Shown here: one piece after another, positions 35,826 to 45,027 of the stretch | How the letters are laid out: the number at the start of each line of letters is the position of its first letter | Numbering within the stretch: the first letter of the stretch is position 1 | Source: Xanthomonas prunicola | Lineage (GTDB): Bacteria; Pseudomonadota; Gammaproteobacteria; Xanthomonadales; Xanthomonadaceae | Direction: 5' to 3' | NCBI RefSeq assembly: GCF_002846205.1 | Contig: NZ_PHKV01000001.1 | Coordinates: 992,001 to 1,056,000, forward strand | DNA: 64,000 nt | Translations under genes and position numbers: made by a program | Notes under the pieces: model-generated | Databases searched by the model: none | The model's input: only the letters and a program-made list of their open reading frames with translations | What the model was told of the DNA's origin: nothing

Positions 35826-36386
35826 TCAACCGGCAAACCCGCCTTCATCCAGAAACTGCTGTTCTTCTGCCGTGGTCTCACGTCCCAGCACCGCATTGCG
35901 GTGTGGAAACCGGCCAAAGCGCTGAATAATGCGCTGATGCTCCAGCGCCGAGTGGGTGCTCTCGGCGTCGCCCAGCGCAGTGATCAGCTGCACCGCACGC
36001 GCCTGCTCATCGGCGTCTTCGGCATGCCCGAAGGGCAGATAGAAAAACAGGCGTAATTGCGCCGACACCTGTTGATCGAAGCCGCTGGCGAGCGCCTGCT
36101 TGGCATGCTGCAATGCCAGCCCGTCGGTGGCGTAGGCATGTGCGCTACCGCGAAAGGCATTGCGCGGAAATTGGTCGAGCAGGATCAGCAGCGCCAGCGC
36201 ATCTTCGGCACGCGCCATCCAATGCGCATAGTCGCCCCGCGCAGCAGCAAAATGCTGCTCGCTGAAATGCTGGCGAAAATTGGCATCGAACGCATCGTTG
36301 TGCGTGAACCAGCGGGCCGAACCGGCCAGCTCCCAGAAAGCCAGCACTACATCGGCCTGCTTATTGCGCTCTGTTTTGGCAATCAT
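35826..36386 (-). CDS. DUF924 family protein
   Basis: A 186-residue helical protein of the DUF924 family (TPR-like fold): VLAFWELAGSARWFTHNDAF at the start, LALLILLDQFPRNAFRGSAHAY in the middle, FFYLPFGHAEDADEQ and HRNAVLGRETTAEE late, all family hallmarks. ATG at 36386 follows a CAGGGGGAG site. Function unknown. It is divergent from the amidohydrolase pair. Confidence 0.85.
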   Translation of the reverse strand: MIAKTERNKQADVVLAFWELAGSARWFTHNDAFDANFRQHFSEQHFAAARGDYAHWMARAEDALALLILLDQFPRNAFRGSAHAYATDGLALQHAKQALASGFDQQVSAQLRLFFYLPFGHAEDADEQARAVQLITALGDAESTHSALEHQRIIQRFGRFPHRNAVLGRETTAEEQQFLDEGGFAG

Positions 36387-36526
36387 CGACGCTCCCCCTG
36401 AGGAATACGGCACAGCATGCACGCTTGCATGTGATGAAGCAGCCGCAACCGCACCTTCAGCACTTGGCAAGCACGGCGCTGGCGGCTAGGTTTGCGGCCT
36501 ACGCTTTCGTTTCACCGGGGAAATCC

Positions 36527-37927
36527 ATGCGTTCCATCCTGTTCGCCGCGCTGGGCGCGGCAGTGCTGTGCGGGCCTGCGTCTGCGGCACCGCGCTTCGT
36601 GCAAGACCCCTACCCCAGCACCTACCGAGCGCTTGCGTCCGGTCCGGTGCTGATCCAGCACGCCACGGTGCTGACCGGCACCGGCGAGCGGCTGGACGAT
36701 GCCGACGTGCTGCTTCGCGACGGCAAGGTGGCCGCTGTCGGCAAGGCGCTCGAGGCGCCCGCGGATGTGCGCCGCATCGACGGCACCGGCAAGTGGGTGA
36801 CGCCCGGCATCATCGATGTGCACTCGCATCTGGGCGTCTACCCCAGCCCGGGCGTCAGCGCGCATAGCGACGGCAACGAAATGACCGCACCGGTCACGCC
36901 CAACGTGTGGGCCGAGCATTCGATCTGGCCGCAGGACCCCGGCTTCGGCACCGCGCTGGCCGGTGGCATCACCTCGCTGCAGATCCTGCCGGGCTCGGCC
37001 AATCTGATCGGCGGGCGCGGCGTCACGCTCAAGAACGTGGCGTCCACCACTTACCAGGGCATGAAATTTCCCGGCGCGCCGTGGGGCCTGAAGATGGCCT
37101 GTGGCGAGAACCCCAAACGCGTGTATGGCCAGAAAGGTGGCCCCGGCACGCGCATGGGCAACGTGGCCGGCTACCGCGCCGCGTTCATCGATGCGGCCGA
37201 GTATCTGCAGAAGAACGCACCGAAAAAGAAGACCGCACAGAAGCGTCATTGGTGGAGCAGCGGCGGCGACAACGACAGCGGCGGCGATGCCGGCGGCAAG
37301 CGTGATCTCAAGCTCGACACCTTGGCCGGCGCCATCAACGGCGATATCCGCGTGCACATCCACTGCTACCGCGCCGATGAAATGGCGACCATGCTGGATC
37401 TCTCAAAGGAATTTGGCTTCCACATCGCGGCCTTCCATCACGGCGTGGAGGCCTACAAGCTGGCCGACCGCCTGGCGCAGGAAAACGTCTGCGGCGCGCT
37501 ATGGGCCGATTGGTGGGGCTTCAAGATGGAAGCCTTCGACGGCATCCAGGAAAACATCGCACTGGTCGATCGCCCGGCCAACAGCTGCGCCATCGTGCAT
37601 TCGGATTCGGAAGAAGGCATCCAGCGGCTCAACCAGGAAGCCGCCAAGGTGATCGCCAACGCGCGTCGCAGCGGCATGGAGATTCCACCCGAGCGTGCCA
37701 TCCGCTGGCTCACCAGCAACGCCGCCAAGGCGCTCGGCATCGAGCAGCAGACCGGTGCCTTGGAGCCGGGCAAGATGGGCGATGTGGTGATGTGGAACGG
37801 CAACCCTTTCAGTTCGTATGCGTTGGCCGAACAGGTGTACATCGACGGCGCACAGGTCTACGACCGGCACAACCGCGCACTGCAGCCAGTATCGGACTTC
37901 ATGCTTGGCCAGGAGATGGCACGATGA
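36527..37927 (+). CDS. Exported metal-dependent amidohydrolase (catalytically competent partner)
   Basis: A 466-residue exported protein with a signal peptide (MRSILFAALGAAVLCGPASA). The amidohydrolase barrel is intact: GTGKWVTPGIIDVHSHLG with His99 and His101, RVHIHCYRADEM (His279), FHHGVEAY (His304), and Asp360 in IVHSDSEEG. A lysine/glycine-rich linker (about 232-260) interrupts the barrel. The C-terminus GKMGDVVMWNGNPF is typical. It probably hydrolyses a cyclic or peptide amide in the periplasm. Its stop overlaps the start of a second, degenerate amidohydrolase (ATGA). Confidence 0.85.
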   Translation: MRSILFAALGAAVLCGPASAAPRFVQDPYPSTYRALASGPVLIQHATVLTGTGERLDDADVLLRDGKVAAVGKALEAPADVRRIDGTGKWVTPGIIDVHSHLGVYPSPGVSAHSDGNEMTAPVTPNVWAEHSIWPQDPGFGTALAGGITSLQILPGSANLIGGRGVTLKNVASTTYQGMKFPGAPWGLKMACGENPKRVYGQKGGPGTRMGNVAGYRAAFIDAAEYLQKNAPKKKTAQKRHWWSSGGDNDSGGDAGGKRDLKLDTLAGAINGDIRVHIHCYRADEMATMLDLSKEFGFHIAAFHHGVEAYKLADRLAQENVCGALWADWWGFKMEAFDGIQENIALVDRPANSCAIVHSDSEEGIQRLNQEAAKVIANARRSGMEIPPERAIRWLTSNAAKALGIEQQTGALEPGKMGDVVMWNGNPFSSYALAEQVYIDGAQVYDRHNRALQPVSDFMLGQEMAR

Positions 37928-39204
37928 GCCGCGCAACCGGTGTGCGTCCGCGTTTGCGCGCGATCGCGGCGTTGCTCATGGCCACGCTTGCATTGCCGGC
38001 CTTCGGCCAGCAGGTCTTGATACGCGGCGCTACCGTGCATACCGCCACCACTCAGGGCACGCTGCAGAACACCGACGTGCTGGTGCAGGGCGGCGTGATC
38101 CGCGCCATCGGCCGCAACTTGACGGCGCCTAGCGATGCCCGTGTGGTCGAGGCGAAAGGACGCCCGCTGACACCGGCCTTGTTCGGCGGCATCACCGAGA
38201 TCGGCATCGAAGAAGTCTCCGGCGAAGAGAGCACGGTGGACAGCGGCGTCAAGCTGGCCGACCAACCGATGCGTCCAGAATTCGACGTCACCCTGGCCTA
38301 CAACCCCGATTCGGTACTGGTGCCCGTGGCGCGTGTGGAAGGCATTGGCTTCACCGCGCTCGGCGCCACCACCAGCGGCGCCTTCATTGCCGGCCAGGGC
38401 GGCATCGTGCGGCTGGACGGCAGCCCGGATCCGCTGGGCCCGCATGCGCTGTTTCTCCGTATTGGTGCAGCGGCATCCGATCTCACCGGCAGTTCGCGTG
38501 CGGCGCAATGGATGTTGCTCGATCAACTTGTTGCCGAAGCGCGCGGACGCATCCCGGCCGATTCGCCACATGCATTGCTGACCCCGGTCGGGCGCGGCGT
38601 ACTGGCAAAATATCTGGCCGGCCAGGGGCGCATCGTGGTGCAGGTGGAACGCGCGGCCGACATCCGCCAGTTATTGCGCTGGGCGCAGCGCGAGAAGGTG
38701 CGCATTGCCATTGCCGGCGGCGCCGAAGCATGGAAGCTCGCGCCACAACTGGCGCAGGCCAAGGTCCCGGTGCTGGTCGACGCGCTGGCGGATCTGCCAT
38801 CGACCTTCGACCAGATCGGCGCAACGCTGGAAAACGCCGCACGTCTGCGCGCCGCCGGTGTGGAGGTCAGCTTTACCCAAAACGGCGATGCCTCGCACAA
38901 CGCACGCAAGCTGCGCCAGCTGGCCGGCAATGCGGTCGCCAATGGCTTGCCCTGGGAATCCGGCCTGGCCGGGCTGACCCGCGTGCCAGCGGAGATCTTC
39001 GGCGTGGGCGATCGCATCGGCAGCATTGCGGTCGGCAAGCAGGCCGACCTGGTGCTGTGGGAAGGCGACCCGCTGGATGTTGCGCACTACGCCGAGCAGG
39101 TCTGGCTGGGCGGCCGTGACATGCCGATGCGCTCACGCCAGAGCGAGCTGCGCGACCGCTACATGCAGCAGGCCGGCCCGCTGCCGCGCGCCTATCTGAA
39201 GTAA
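37924..39204 (+). CDS. Exported amidohydrolase-like protein lacking the metal-binding HxH
   Basis: A 426-residue exported homologue of the preceding protein, with a signal peptide ending LALPAFGQ. Where the partner has TPGIIDVHSHLG, this protein has TPALFGGITEIG at about 83-94, so both metal histidines are gone. The later histidines (HIHC, FHH) are replaced too (IVVQVERAAD; SFTQNGDASH). The frame VGKQADLVLWEGDPLDVA is kept. It is likely a non-catalytic subunit or regulator of the first amidohydrolase, with which it is translationally coupled. Confidence 0.82.
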   Translation: MSRATGVRPRLRAIAALLMATLALPAFGQQVLIRGATVHTATTQGTLQNTDVLVQGGVIRAIGRNLTAPSDARVVEAKGRPLTPALFGGITEIGIEEVSGEESTVDSGVKLADQPMRPEFDVTLAYNPDSVLVPVARVEGIGFTALGATTSGAFIAGQGGIVRLDGSPDPLGPHALFLRIGAAASDLTGSSRAAQWMLLDQLVAEARGRIPADSPHALLTPVGRGVLAKYLAGQGRIVVQVERAADIRQLLRWAQREKVRIAIAGGAEAWKLAPQLAQAKVPVLVDALADLPSTFDQIGATLENAARLRAAGVEVSFTQNGDASHNARKLRQLAGNAVANGLPWESGLAGLTRVPAEIFGVGDRIGSIAVGKQADLVLWEGDPLDVAHYAEQVWLGGRDMPMRSRQSELRDRYMQQAGPLPRAYLK

Positions 39205-39327
39205 GCGCGTGCGGCGCGCCCTGTGTGCGCCGCATTCGTTAGCACCGCGTTTCATCGTTGATCTACCGGCACACTGCTTCAGGGCTCCGCTGCCATTTCA
39301 GCGGAACGCGCTCGCCAAGGAGTGCTC

Positions 39328-39906
39328 ATGCGCCCGCCACCTACCCTGCTGTCGTCACTGGTCGCGTTACTGCTGTTGCTGCCGCTGTCGGCCACTGCCC
39401 AATCGGGATGGATCAACCAGCAGGGCGAAGCGATTGCGGATTCGCCCAGCCGCAAGATGGTCCAGGGCTTCGGCGCCAGCCTGCTGCTGACCTCGGATGC
39501 CGACTGGGCGGCAAAGTGGAACACGCCCAGCGACACCACGCCGCACTTCAACGAAGTGGATCATGTCAGCACCGGTGATGCGCTGTTTCTGCTGATCTTT
39601 ATCTCTCATCCGGGCCTGGATGCGCAGCAGCGCGCCGATGTGGTGTGCAGCATCCGGGTCATCGACCCCACCGGACATGCCGAGCAGAACGCGGTTGATG
39701 CACCGTGCCTGCAAGGACCAATCGGAGGTGACCCGGGCAATGTCTTCCTTGCACACGTCGGTATGACTGTCCACGCCGAGGCGAGCGAGCCGCCGGGCCG
39801 TTGGCAGGTGCAGGTCACCCTCATCGATCGCCAGCGTGGCCTCAGCATCCCACTCAGCACCACCTATACGCAGGGCCGCCAACGCACGCGTGCAAAACCG
39901 CGATGA
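39328..39906 (+). CDS. Exported hypothetical protein
   Basis: A 192-residue protein with a signal peptide (LVALLLLLPLSATA). The mature part begins QSGWINQQGEAIADSPSRKM and contains two cysteines (about 109 and 129) that could form a disulfide. It reads as a compact beta-rich periplasmic or surface protein. I do not recognise a family. The ATG at 39328 follows AAGGAG. It overlaps the DUF2809 gene by 4 bp (ATGA). Confidence 0.72.
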   Translation: MRPPPTLLSSLVALLLLLPLSATAQSGWINQQGEAIADSPSRKMVQGFGASLLLTSDADWAAKWNTPSDTTPHFNEVDHVSTGDALFLLIFISHPGLDAQQRADVVCSIRVIDPTGHAEQNAVDAPCLQGPIGGDPGNVFLAHVGMTVHAEASEPPGRWQVQVTLIDRQRGLSIPLSTTYTQGRQRTRAKPR

Positions 39907-40319
39907 GCCGTCTTTCGATGCATGGACGCGCCCGCTACCTGCTGCTCACGTTCGCCGTGTTGGCCATCGAAATCGCGATCGGCGCCGGCAAACTCGGCGG
40001 GCCGTGGGTGCGCGGCAGCCTGGGCGATGTGCTGGCGGTGATCCTGGTCTACTGCGGGCTGCGTGGCATGCTCGCGCTCGCACCACGCTGGGCCTGCGTG
40101 CTGGCCGTGGCTATCGGGTGCCTGATCGAAGGCCTACAGGCGACCCACCTGGCCGATCGCCTGGAGCTGCGGCCTGGCAGCGCGGCCTACATCGCGCTCG
40201 GCAATACCGCCACCCTGCACGATCTGCTGATGTACCTGATCGGCGGTAGTCTGGCGTACACAGGCGATGTGCTGTCATGGCGTGCTACCACGTCTCGCCG
40301 GCGACGTTCGCTGCAGTGA
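39903..40319 (+). CDS. DUF2809 membrane protein
   Basis: A 138-residue inner-membrane protein with about four helices. The pattern RYLLLTFAVLAIEIAIG, then GSLGDVLAVILVYCGLRGM and a final NTATLHDLLMYLIGGSLAY matches the DUF2809 family, often related to VanZ-like small membrane proteins. Function unknown. It is translationally coupled to the exported protein upstream. Confidence 0.78.
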   Translation: MSRLSMHGRARYLLLTFAVLAIEIAIGAGKLGGPWVRGSLGDVLAVILVYCGLRGMLALAPRWACVLAVAIGCLIEGLQATHLADRLELRPGSAAYIALGNTATLHDLLMYLIGGSLAYTGDVLSWRATTSRRRRSLQ

Positions 40320-40403
40320 TGTAGCCCATCAGGCCTATCGCATGGTTTCGGTTTCGCTCCTGGCACCGCTCGGCAGCTGTGGCGTCTCGCCCTGGCCGAT
40401 GCC

Positions 40404-40784
40404 ATGTGCCCGCACCGCCGCTGCACGACCGTGAGCTCGCTTTTCCAAGGTGGCGGCCTGCGTTCGATTGATCGCGACGTGTTGCGCCAGGCACCCGCCA
40501 ATCTTCAGCGCGGGATGGAAGCGGTGGGCGGGCGTCTGATTCTCACCACCGACGCGTTGCTGTTCCAGCCACACGCATTCAATGTGCAAACACAATCGTT
40601 GAGCGTGCCGTTTCGGCAGATCGTGGCGGTGCAGCCCTGCTGGACGCGCCTATTCGGCCTGCTGCCGATCGCGCCGACATCGTTGGCGGTGCGGTTGAGC
40701 GACGGAAACGAACATCGCTTCGTGATCGGCAAGCGCGACCAATGGATGGCCGACATCGCCTCGGCACGGGACAGGGTGCGCTGA
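40404..40784 (+). CDS. PH/GRAM-domain-like small protein
   Basis: A protein of up to 126 residues. The core GMEAVGGRLILTTDALLFQP, then QSLSVPFRQIVAVQP and GNEHRFVIGKRDQWMADI follows the GRAM/bacterial PH pattern (glycine-rich strand, conserved phenylalanine, C-terminal tryptophan helix). The start is uncertain: ATG at 40404 or GTG at 40431. It may bind membranes or a protein partner. Confidence 0.65.
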   Translation: MCPHRRCTTVSSLFQGGGLRSIDRDVLRQAPANLQRGMEAVGGRLILTTDALLFQPHAFNVQTQSLSVPFRQIVAVQPCWTRLFGLLPIAPTSLAVRLSDGNEHRFVIGKRDQWMADIASARDRVR

Positions 40785-41143
40785 GCCCTGCGATGGTGCC
40801 GCCTTGTCATAGAGCAGCCAACGAAGCGTCCGCATTCATCGCCAGATGGGAGCGGCTGGCGATCGGTGCGGCATGTGCCACTCGTGCACCGCTGTGGCTC
40901 GACGCCGCCCACGTCTCCCTGACAAATGCGTCCTATGGTTTGCCAGCGTCTCTGGTGCATGCGCTCTTCCTGACAATCGCAACTACCCACTGCACCGACC
41001 GGTCAGCGATGCCCGCATTCGGCCAACCACGCCCATCTTGATTGCTGGAATTTCGAATAGTGCGCACATTCTTGGTCTCCGGCGCTCGCCTAGCATCGCG
41101 CGCATGCATCGCACCGCTGTCCTGCGTCCGCAAGGTCACCACC
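40785..41143. other. Intergenic region with a degenerate family 1 repeat
   Basis: 359 bp without a gene. A partial family 1 repeat in minus orientation occupies about 40811-40897, listed separately. The rest should hold the promoter of the rhamnogalacturonan lyase at 41144; I recognise no specific site. Confidence 0.5.
40811..40897 (-). repeat. Partial degenerate family 1 repeat
   Basis: On the minus strand the sequence ends CGCTTCGTTGGCTGCTCT and contains ACGAGTGGCACATGCCG, matching the right half of family 1 (GTACGAGTG..GTACATGCCG and TTTCGTTGGCTGCTCT in copy 2). The left half is lost or unrecognisable. Confidence 0.6.
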
Positions 41144-42745
41144 ATGCCCCGTCATCGCCTGCACACCTTCGCCTGCGCGCTGTTGCTCTATGCCGGCGTC
41201 AACGCGCCTGCATTGGCCGACTTCGGGTTCACCCGCAGCGGCGATCGCGTAATTGTCGACAGCGGTGCCGAGCTGGTGTTTTCGGTCAATGCACACAATG
41301 GCGATATCGTGTCGATGTGCTATCGCAATAACGAATTGCAGACCACCGAACCAAAGGGCTCACACATCGCTTCGGGGCTGGGCAGCGCCAGCGTGGACGC
41401 ACGCATCGTGGGCGGCACGATCGTGGTGTCCGCCAAGGCCGGCGATTTGATCCAGTACTACATCGTGCGCAAGGGCCGCAACGCGATCTACATGGCCACG
41501 TATGCGCCAACCTTGCTACCAGTGGGCGAATTGCGCTTCGTCGCCCGCTTGAATGTGCCCAGGTTGCCGAATGCGCAGCAAGAACCCGATTCCAATGTCG
41601 GCACGGCGATCGAAGGCAACGATGTCTTTCTGTTGCCGGATGGACGCACCAGTTCCAAATTCTATTCCGCACGCCGGATGATGGACGACCAGGTGCATGG
41701 CGTCGGCGGCTCGGGCGTTGCAGTGTTCATGCTGATGGGCAACCGTGAGCACAGTGCGGGCGGCCCCTTCTTCAAGGATATCGCCACGCAAAAGACCCGT
41801 GTGACACATGAGCTCTACAACTACATGTATTCCGATCACACCCAGACCGAAGCATTTCGTGGTGGCCTGCATGGTGTGTATGGGCTGCTGTTCACCGATG
41901 GCAGCGCGCCGTCCAGCAGCCAGCTCAACACCGAGTTTGTTGATGGCACGCTGGGTCTGGCCGGCTATTTGCCGGCAAACGGGCGCGGCGCAGTCAGTGG
42001 GCACGTCAGTGGCGTGTTACCTGGCCAGCCAGCGGTCATCGGTCTGCGCAACGCGCAGGCGCAATACTGGGGCACCGCCGACGGCAACGGCGATTATCAG
42101 GTGGCAAGTGTGCGCCCGGGCAGCTATCGCATGACGCTCTACCAGAACGAACTGGAAGTAGCACAGCGCGACATTGAAGTGTTTGCCAACGCCACCGCGC
42201 AAGCCACACTGCATGCGGTCGCCTTACCAGGCACGCTGAAGTGGCAGATCGGCATTCCCGATGGCACGCCGGCTGGGTTCAGATACGCGGATCTGTTACC
42301 GCATGCACACCCTTCCGATGCGCGCATGCGCTGGTCTCCGGTGACCTACACCGTCGGGTCGAGCAGCCTGAGCAACTTTCCGGCGGTACAGTGGCGCAGC
42401 ATCAACACGCCGAGCCGGATCGACTTCACCCTGGCCGCCAACGAGGTACGCGGCTATCGCCTGCGCATCTTCGTGTCGTTGGCGCAGGGCAGTGCGCGCC
42501 CGCAGATCAGCGTGAATGCACGCTGGAGCGGACCGGCGCCTGCTGCCCCCACGCAACCGAAGACACGCGGCATTACGCGGGGCACGACGCGCGGCAACAA
42601 CACCCTGTACGAAGTGGACATCCCCGCCGCTGCATTGCAGGCCGGCAGCAACCGCATCGAGATCGGCATTGCCTCCGGCTCCCCGGACAACGGCTACCTC
42701 AGCCCGGCAATCGTGTTTGACAGCATCCAACTGGTAGCGTTGTAG
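41144..42745 (+). CDS. Rhamnogalacturonan lyase, polysaccharide lyase family 4
   Basis: A 533-residue secreted enzyme that cleaves the rhamnogalacturonan-I backbone of pectin. Signal peptide ends GVNAPALA. Three modules in order: N-terminal catalytic beta domain (to about 300), a fibronectin-type module (GAVSGHVSGVLPGQPAVIGL, then NGDYQVASVRPGSYRMTLY), and a C-terminal carbohydrate-binding-like module (IGIPDGTPAGFRYADLLPHA, then INTPSRIDFTLA). These are the family 4 modules. The ATG at 41144 is chosen for the signal peptide. A role in plant cell-wall breakdown fits the GH12 glucanase next door. Confidence 0.87.
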   Translation: MPRHRLHTFACALLLYAGVNAPALADFGFTRSGDRVIVDSGAELVFSVNAHNGDIVSMCYRNNELQTTEPKGSHIASGLGSASVDARIVGGTIVVSAKAGDLIQYYIVRKGRNAIYMATYAPTLLPVGELRFVARLNVPRLPNAQQEPDSNVGTAIEGNDVFLLPDGRTSSKFYSARRMMDDQVHGVGGSGVAVFMLMGNREHSAGGPFFKDIATQKTRVTHELYNYMYSDHTQTEAFRGGLHGVYGLLFTDGSAPSSSQLNTEFVDGTLGLAGYLPANGRGAVSGHVSGVLPGQPAVIGLRNAQAQYWGTADGNGDYQVASVRPGSYRMTLYQNELEVAQRDIEVFANATAQATLHAVALPGTLKWQIGIPDGTPAGFRYADLLPHAHPSDARMRWSPVTYTVGSSSLSNFPAVQWRSINTPSRIDFTLAANEVRGYRLRIFVSLAQGSARPQISVNARWSGPAPAAPTQPKTRGITRGTTRGNNTLYEVDIPAAALQAGSNRIEIGIASGSPDNGYLSPAIVFDSIQLVAL

Positions 42746-42885
42746 CAGCGACCGACAATACCGCCACGCCGTAGCCAGCACGCGCTGCCGATGCGTGGCA
42801 TCGGCATGCAGGCTTGGCCGTTGCCATGTTCTTCGCATCAGCGTCGCACCACAGCGATGCGGGTTGACCACTCCAAATCACTACA

Positions 42886-42923
42886 TGCCATGCACCGCGC
42901 TCGATGACGCGCGGTGCATGGCA
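42886..42923. terminator. Strong hairpin between convergent cell-wall enzyme genes
   Basis: TGCCATGCACCGCGC and GCGCGGTGCATGGCA form a perfect 15-bp stem with an 8-base loop. It lies between the convergent lyase and glucanase genes and could stop transcripts from both sides, although no T-run follows on either strand. It is the only structure seen in the 42746-43051 gap. Confidence 0.55.
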
Positions 42924-43051
42924 CTTGGCTCAATCAAGAAAATGACACGGCATTCGCCTGTCATTCCCGCGACGCAGGCACACACGTCAGCGTGCACCCG
43001 ACACGTGTCAACTGTGCACTATCGCAGCTGACGATGCGATCATCGCCGCAC

Positions 43052-43849
43052 TTAGTTGGCCGCAATCGACCCGGTCAGCGACACCGTGCCCATCCCACCG
43101 GTGACTTCGAAGCCGGCCTCCACTACCTGCAGATACAAACTGCTGTTGTAGCGGCCACCGCCGCCGCGCAACGCCTGCAACTTGGTCAAGAACGCTTTGA
43201 CGTCCACGTTGACATTGCCCTTGGCCGGCAGCGCATTGCTGTTGCCCGCAGTGCCATGCGGAATGAAGGTATATACGTAATAGCCAGCAGCCGAGTTATT
43301 GCCCTCCCACAAATCGTAGGTCACGCCGCCTGAGGTAATCGCGTTGGCGGTAGTCAGGGTGCCGACCGGATACGAATTGTTGGCGCCCCAGATCATCACT
43401 TCCAGTTGCGGGTTGCCCTTGCTGGCGTCCGTGCGAAAGAACAGGTCGTAGGCGAAATCGCCGGTCTGCCCGCTGCCCTTGGTGGTGAACGCCAACGTCC
43501 CGCTCAGGCTGTTGATCTTGGATACCTGATGCGGAAAGTAGCTATCGGGGGCCGGGTTCATCGTGTAGTGCCAACCGCGGCAGATTGCCGGATAGCCGTA
43601 CAAGTTACCGCTAGGCAGGTTGTAGGAGATGGTCAGGCTTGGCGTGCTGCCGCTGCCGAAGGTGGCCTGGATGTTGTTATTGGCGTCGTTGAAATTGTTG
43701 TTGTATGCGTACTGCGTGCCATAGACCTTGGTCTGGCCGGTGTAGGCACTGGCGCTGGTCGCGACCAGCAGCAAGGCCAGCGCAGCGGCGCGCGGCAACC
43801 GACCACAATGGGCAAACAGCAGCGAGTGGGAACGGCGATGCATGTGCAT
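43052..43849 (-). CDS. Secreted endoglucanase of glycoside hydrolase family 12
   Basis: A 265-residue secreted enzyme cutting beta-1,4-glucan or xyloglucan. Signal peptide (AALALLLVATSASA) then a jelly-roll domain. Family landmarks: GYPAICRGWHYTMNP, the nucleophile region NPQLEVMIWGANN, and the acid/base region YLQVVEAGFEVTGG near the C-terminus. ATG at 43849 follows GGAG; a second ATG is two codons on. A truncated paralogue lies 370 bp upstream in the same orientation. It is convergent with the rhamnogalacturonan lyase. Confidence 0.85.
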   Translation of the reverse strand: MHMHRRSHSLLFAHCGRLPRAAALALLLVATSASAYTGQTKVYGTQYAYNNNFNDANNNIQATFGSGSTPSLTISYNLPSGNLYGYPAICRGWHYTMNPAPDSYFPHQVSKINSLSGTLAFTTKGSGQTGDFAYDLFFRTDASKGNPQLEVMIWGANNSYPVGTLTTANAITSGGVTYDLWEGNNSAAGYYVYTFIPHGTAGNSNALPAKGNVNVDVKAFLTKLQALRGGGGRYNSSLYLQVVEAGFEVTGGMGTVSLTGSIAAN

Positions 43850-44218
43850 GGATGTACTCCGAAAATGGATGGACCAACCACGCCCACCTGAATCGGCATG
43901 ACGCCGAGCAGGGGGCGAACGACCCTCGCGCATCCGGCAAGACGACGCCTGCGCGTCACCTACCGAATGTCTGCGCACTGACGGGGCGCAGACGCGGTCA
44001 TCCATGCAGACCGGTCACCATGGCCTCATCCGATGTGCGATGCCACGCTACAGGCGACACACATATGGCCACTTCGTTGTCGTGTGCACAGCGAGCTGCG
44101 CAGAGATTGGCTATCGAACAGCAACAGGCCGCGCGCAGGCTGCGGCAGGCCCATCCCTGACAAAACGTACGCAGGCCGACCGGTAATGGCGGCCGGCTCA
44201 ACACAGCAGCGGTTGCGG
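43850..44218. other. Intergenic region between the GH12 gene and its truncated copy
   Basis: 369 bp, presumably with the promoter of the GH12 gene. I see no repeat, operator or plant-inducible-promoter box. Confidence 0.45.
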
Positions 44219-44539
44219 TTACTTCGCATCCAAGGTTGCGCTGACCTTGGCCCACTCATTGCCGCGCACCACCTCAAAGCCCGCTGAGGTGACGGTCAGC
44301 TCGGGCGTACTCTCGGTGCTGAAAGTGCCCTGGATGATGTTGTTTGGATCGTTGAACTTGTTCACCCACGCATCGTGGGTGCAAACATTTTTGTGCGGGC
44401 CGGCGAGCGCCGCGGGGGCGAGTGCTACCAGACCGAAAGCCAGCGTCGCGGTCCACCAGCGCACCGCGCGCCGCCGCGTGACCGGCGTCGGCGTCCGGGC
44501 GCCAGTGTGAGGAAGGGAGCTGGATGGGCGGTTATGCAT
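44219..44539 (-). CDS. Internally deleted GH12 paralogue, small secreted protein
   Basis: A 106-residue protein with a membrane-spanning signal (WWTATLAFGLVALAPAALA). The first mature part (KFNDPNNIIQGTFSTESTPE) matches the GH12 protein at 43052 (NFNDANNNIQATFGSGSTPS), and it then joins directly to SAGFEVVRGNEWAKVSATLD, which matches the GH12 C-terminal end EAGFEVTGGMGTVSLTGSI. The middle of the enzyme, including the nucleophile strand, is missing, so it cannot be a glucanase. The frame is intact and GGAG precedes the ATG. Either a decaying copy or a reused small secreted protein. Confidence 0.65.
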   Translation of the reverse strand: MHNRPSSSLPHTGARTPTPVTRRRAVRWWTATLAFGLVALAPAALAGPHKNVCTHDAWVNKFNDPNNIIQGTFSTESTPELTVTSAGFEVVRGNEWAKVSATLDAK

Positions 44540-45027
44540 GTTGACGCTCCGTGTGATGCAGCACGCCGGCACTGTGCAGCGCCGTCGAGATCCGCCGTGC
44601 GGCGATCGGGACTGGACCCTAGCAGTGGCGTCGCCAGGGGAGCTATACCGATTCCGGTAGCCCTACCCCGCCAAGCGCGATAGCGGGCGCCACCTTGCAC
44701 TTGGAGCGTGCGCTGGCTATCAGTTAGCGACCTGGACAGGCGCGCAGCGCCACGTATCGCATCACGACAAGGGCGTACCGGGGTAACGAATGGTGCACAG
44801 CCACATGCGCATCGACCACGTCCTGGCATGCCGACGCGGCGTCAGTTGCCTGTGCACTGGCTATTCCGGCGCAGTGACTTGGTGGCGGGGACACCCACGT
44901 GCGCCAGCCCGGGAGCCATCCACGCGATACACGCTGCGAACCAACCTCCACGTCAGACCTACGCGGAAGACCCGTTTTGCGATAGCGTTCGCACGACAGA
45001 CAACGCAACAGCCGGGAGGGGGCGAGG
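44540..45027. other. Intergenic region upstream of the DegV gene
   Basis: 488 bp between divergent genes. A short inverted repeat TACCGATTCCGGTA lies at about 44646-44659. No gene, RNA or dispersed repeat is recognised. The GGGAGGGGG tract just before 45028 is the ribosome-binding site of the DegV gene. Confidence 0.45.
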
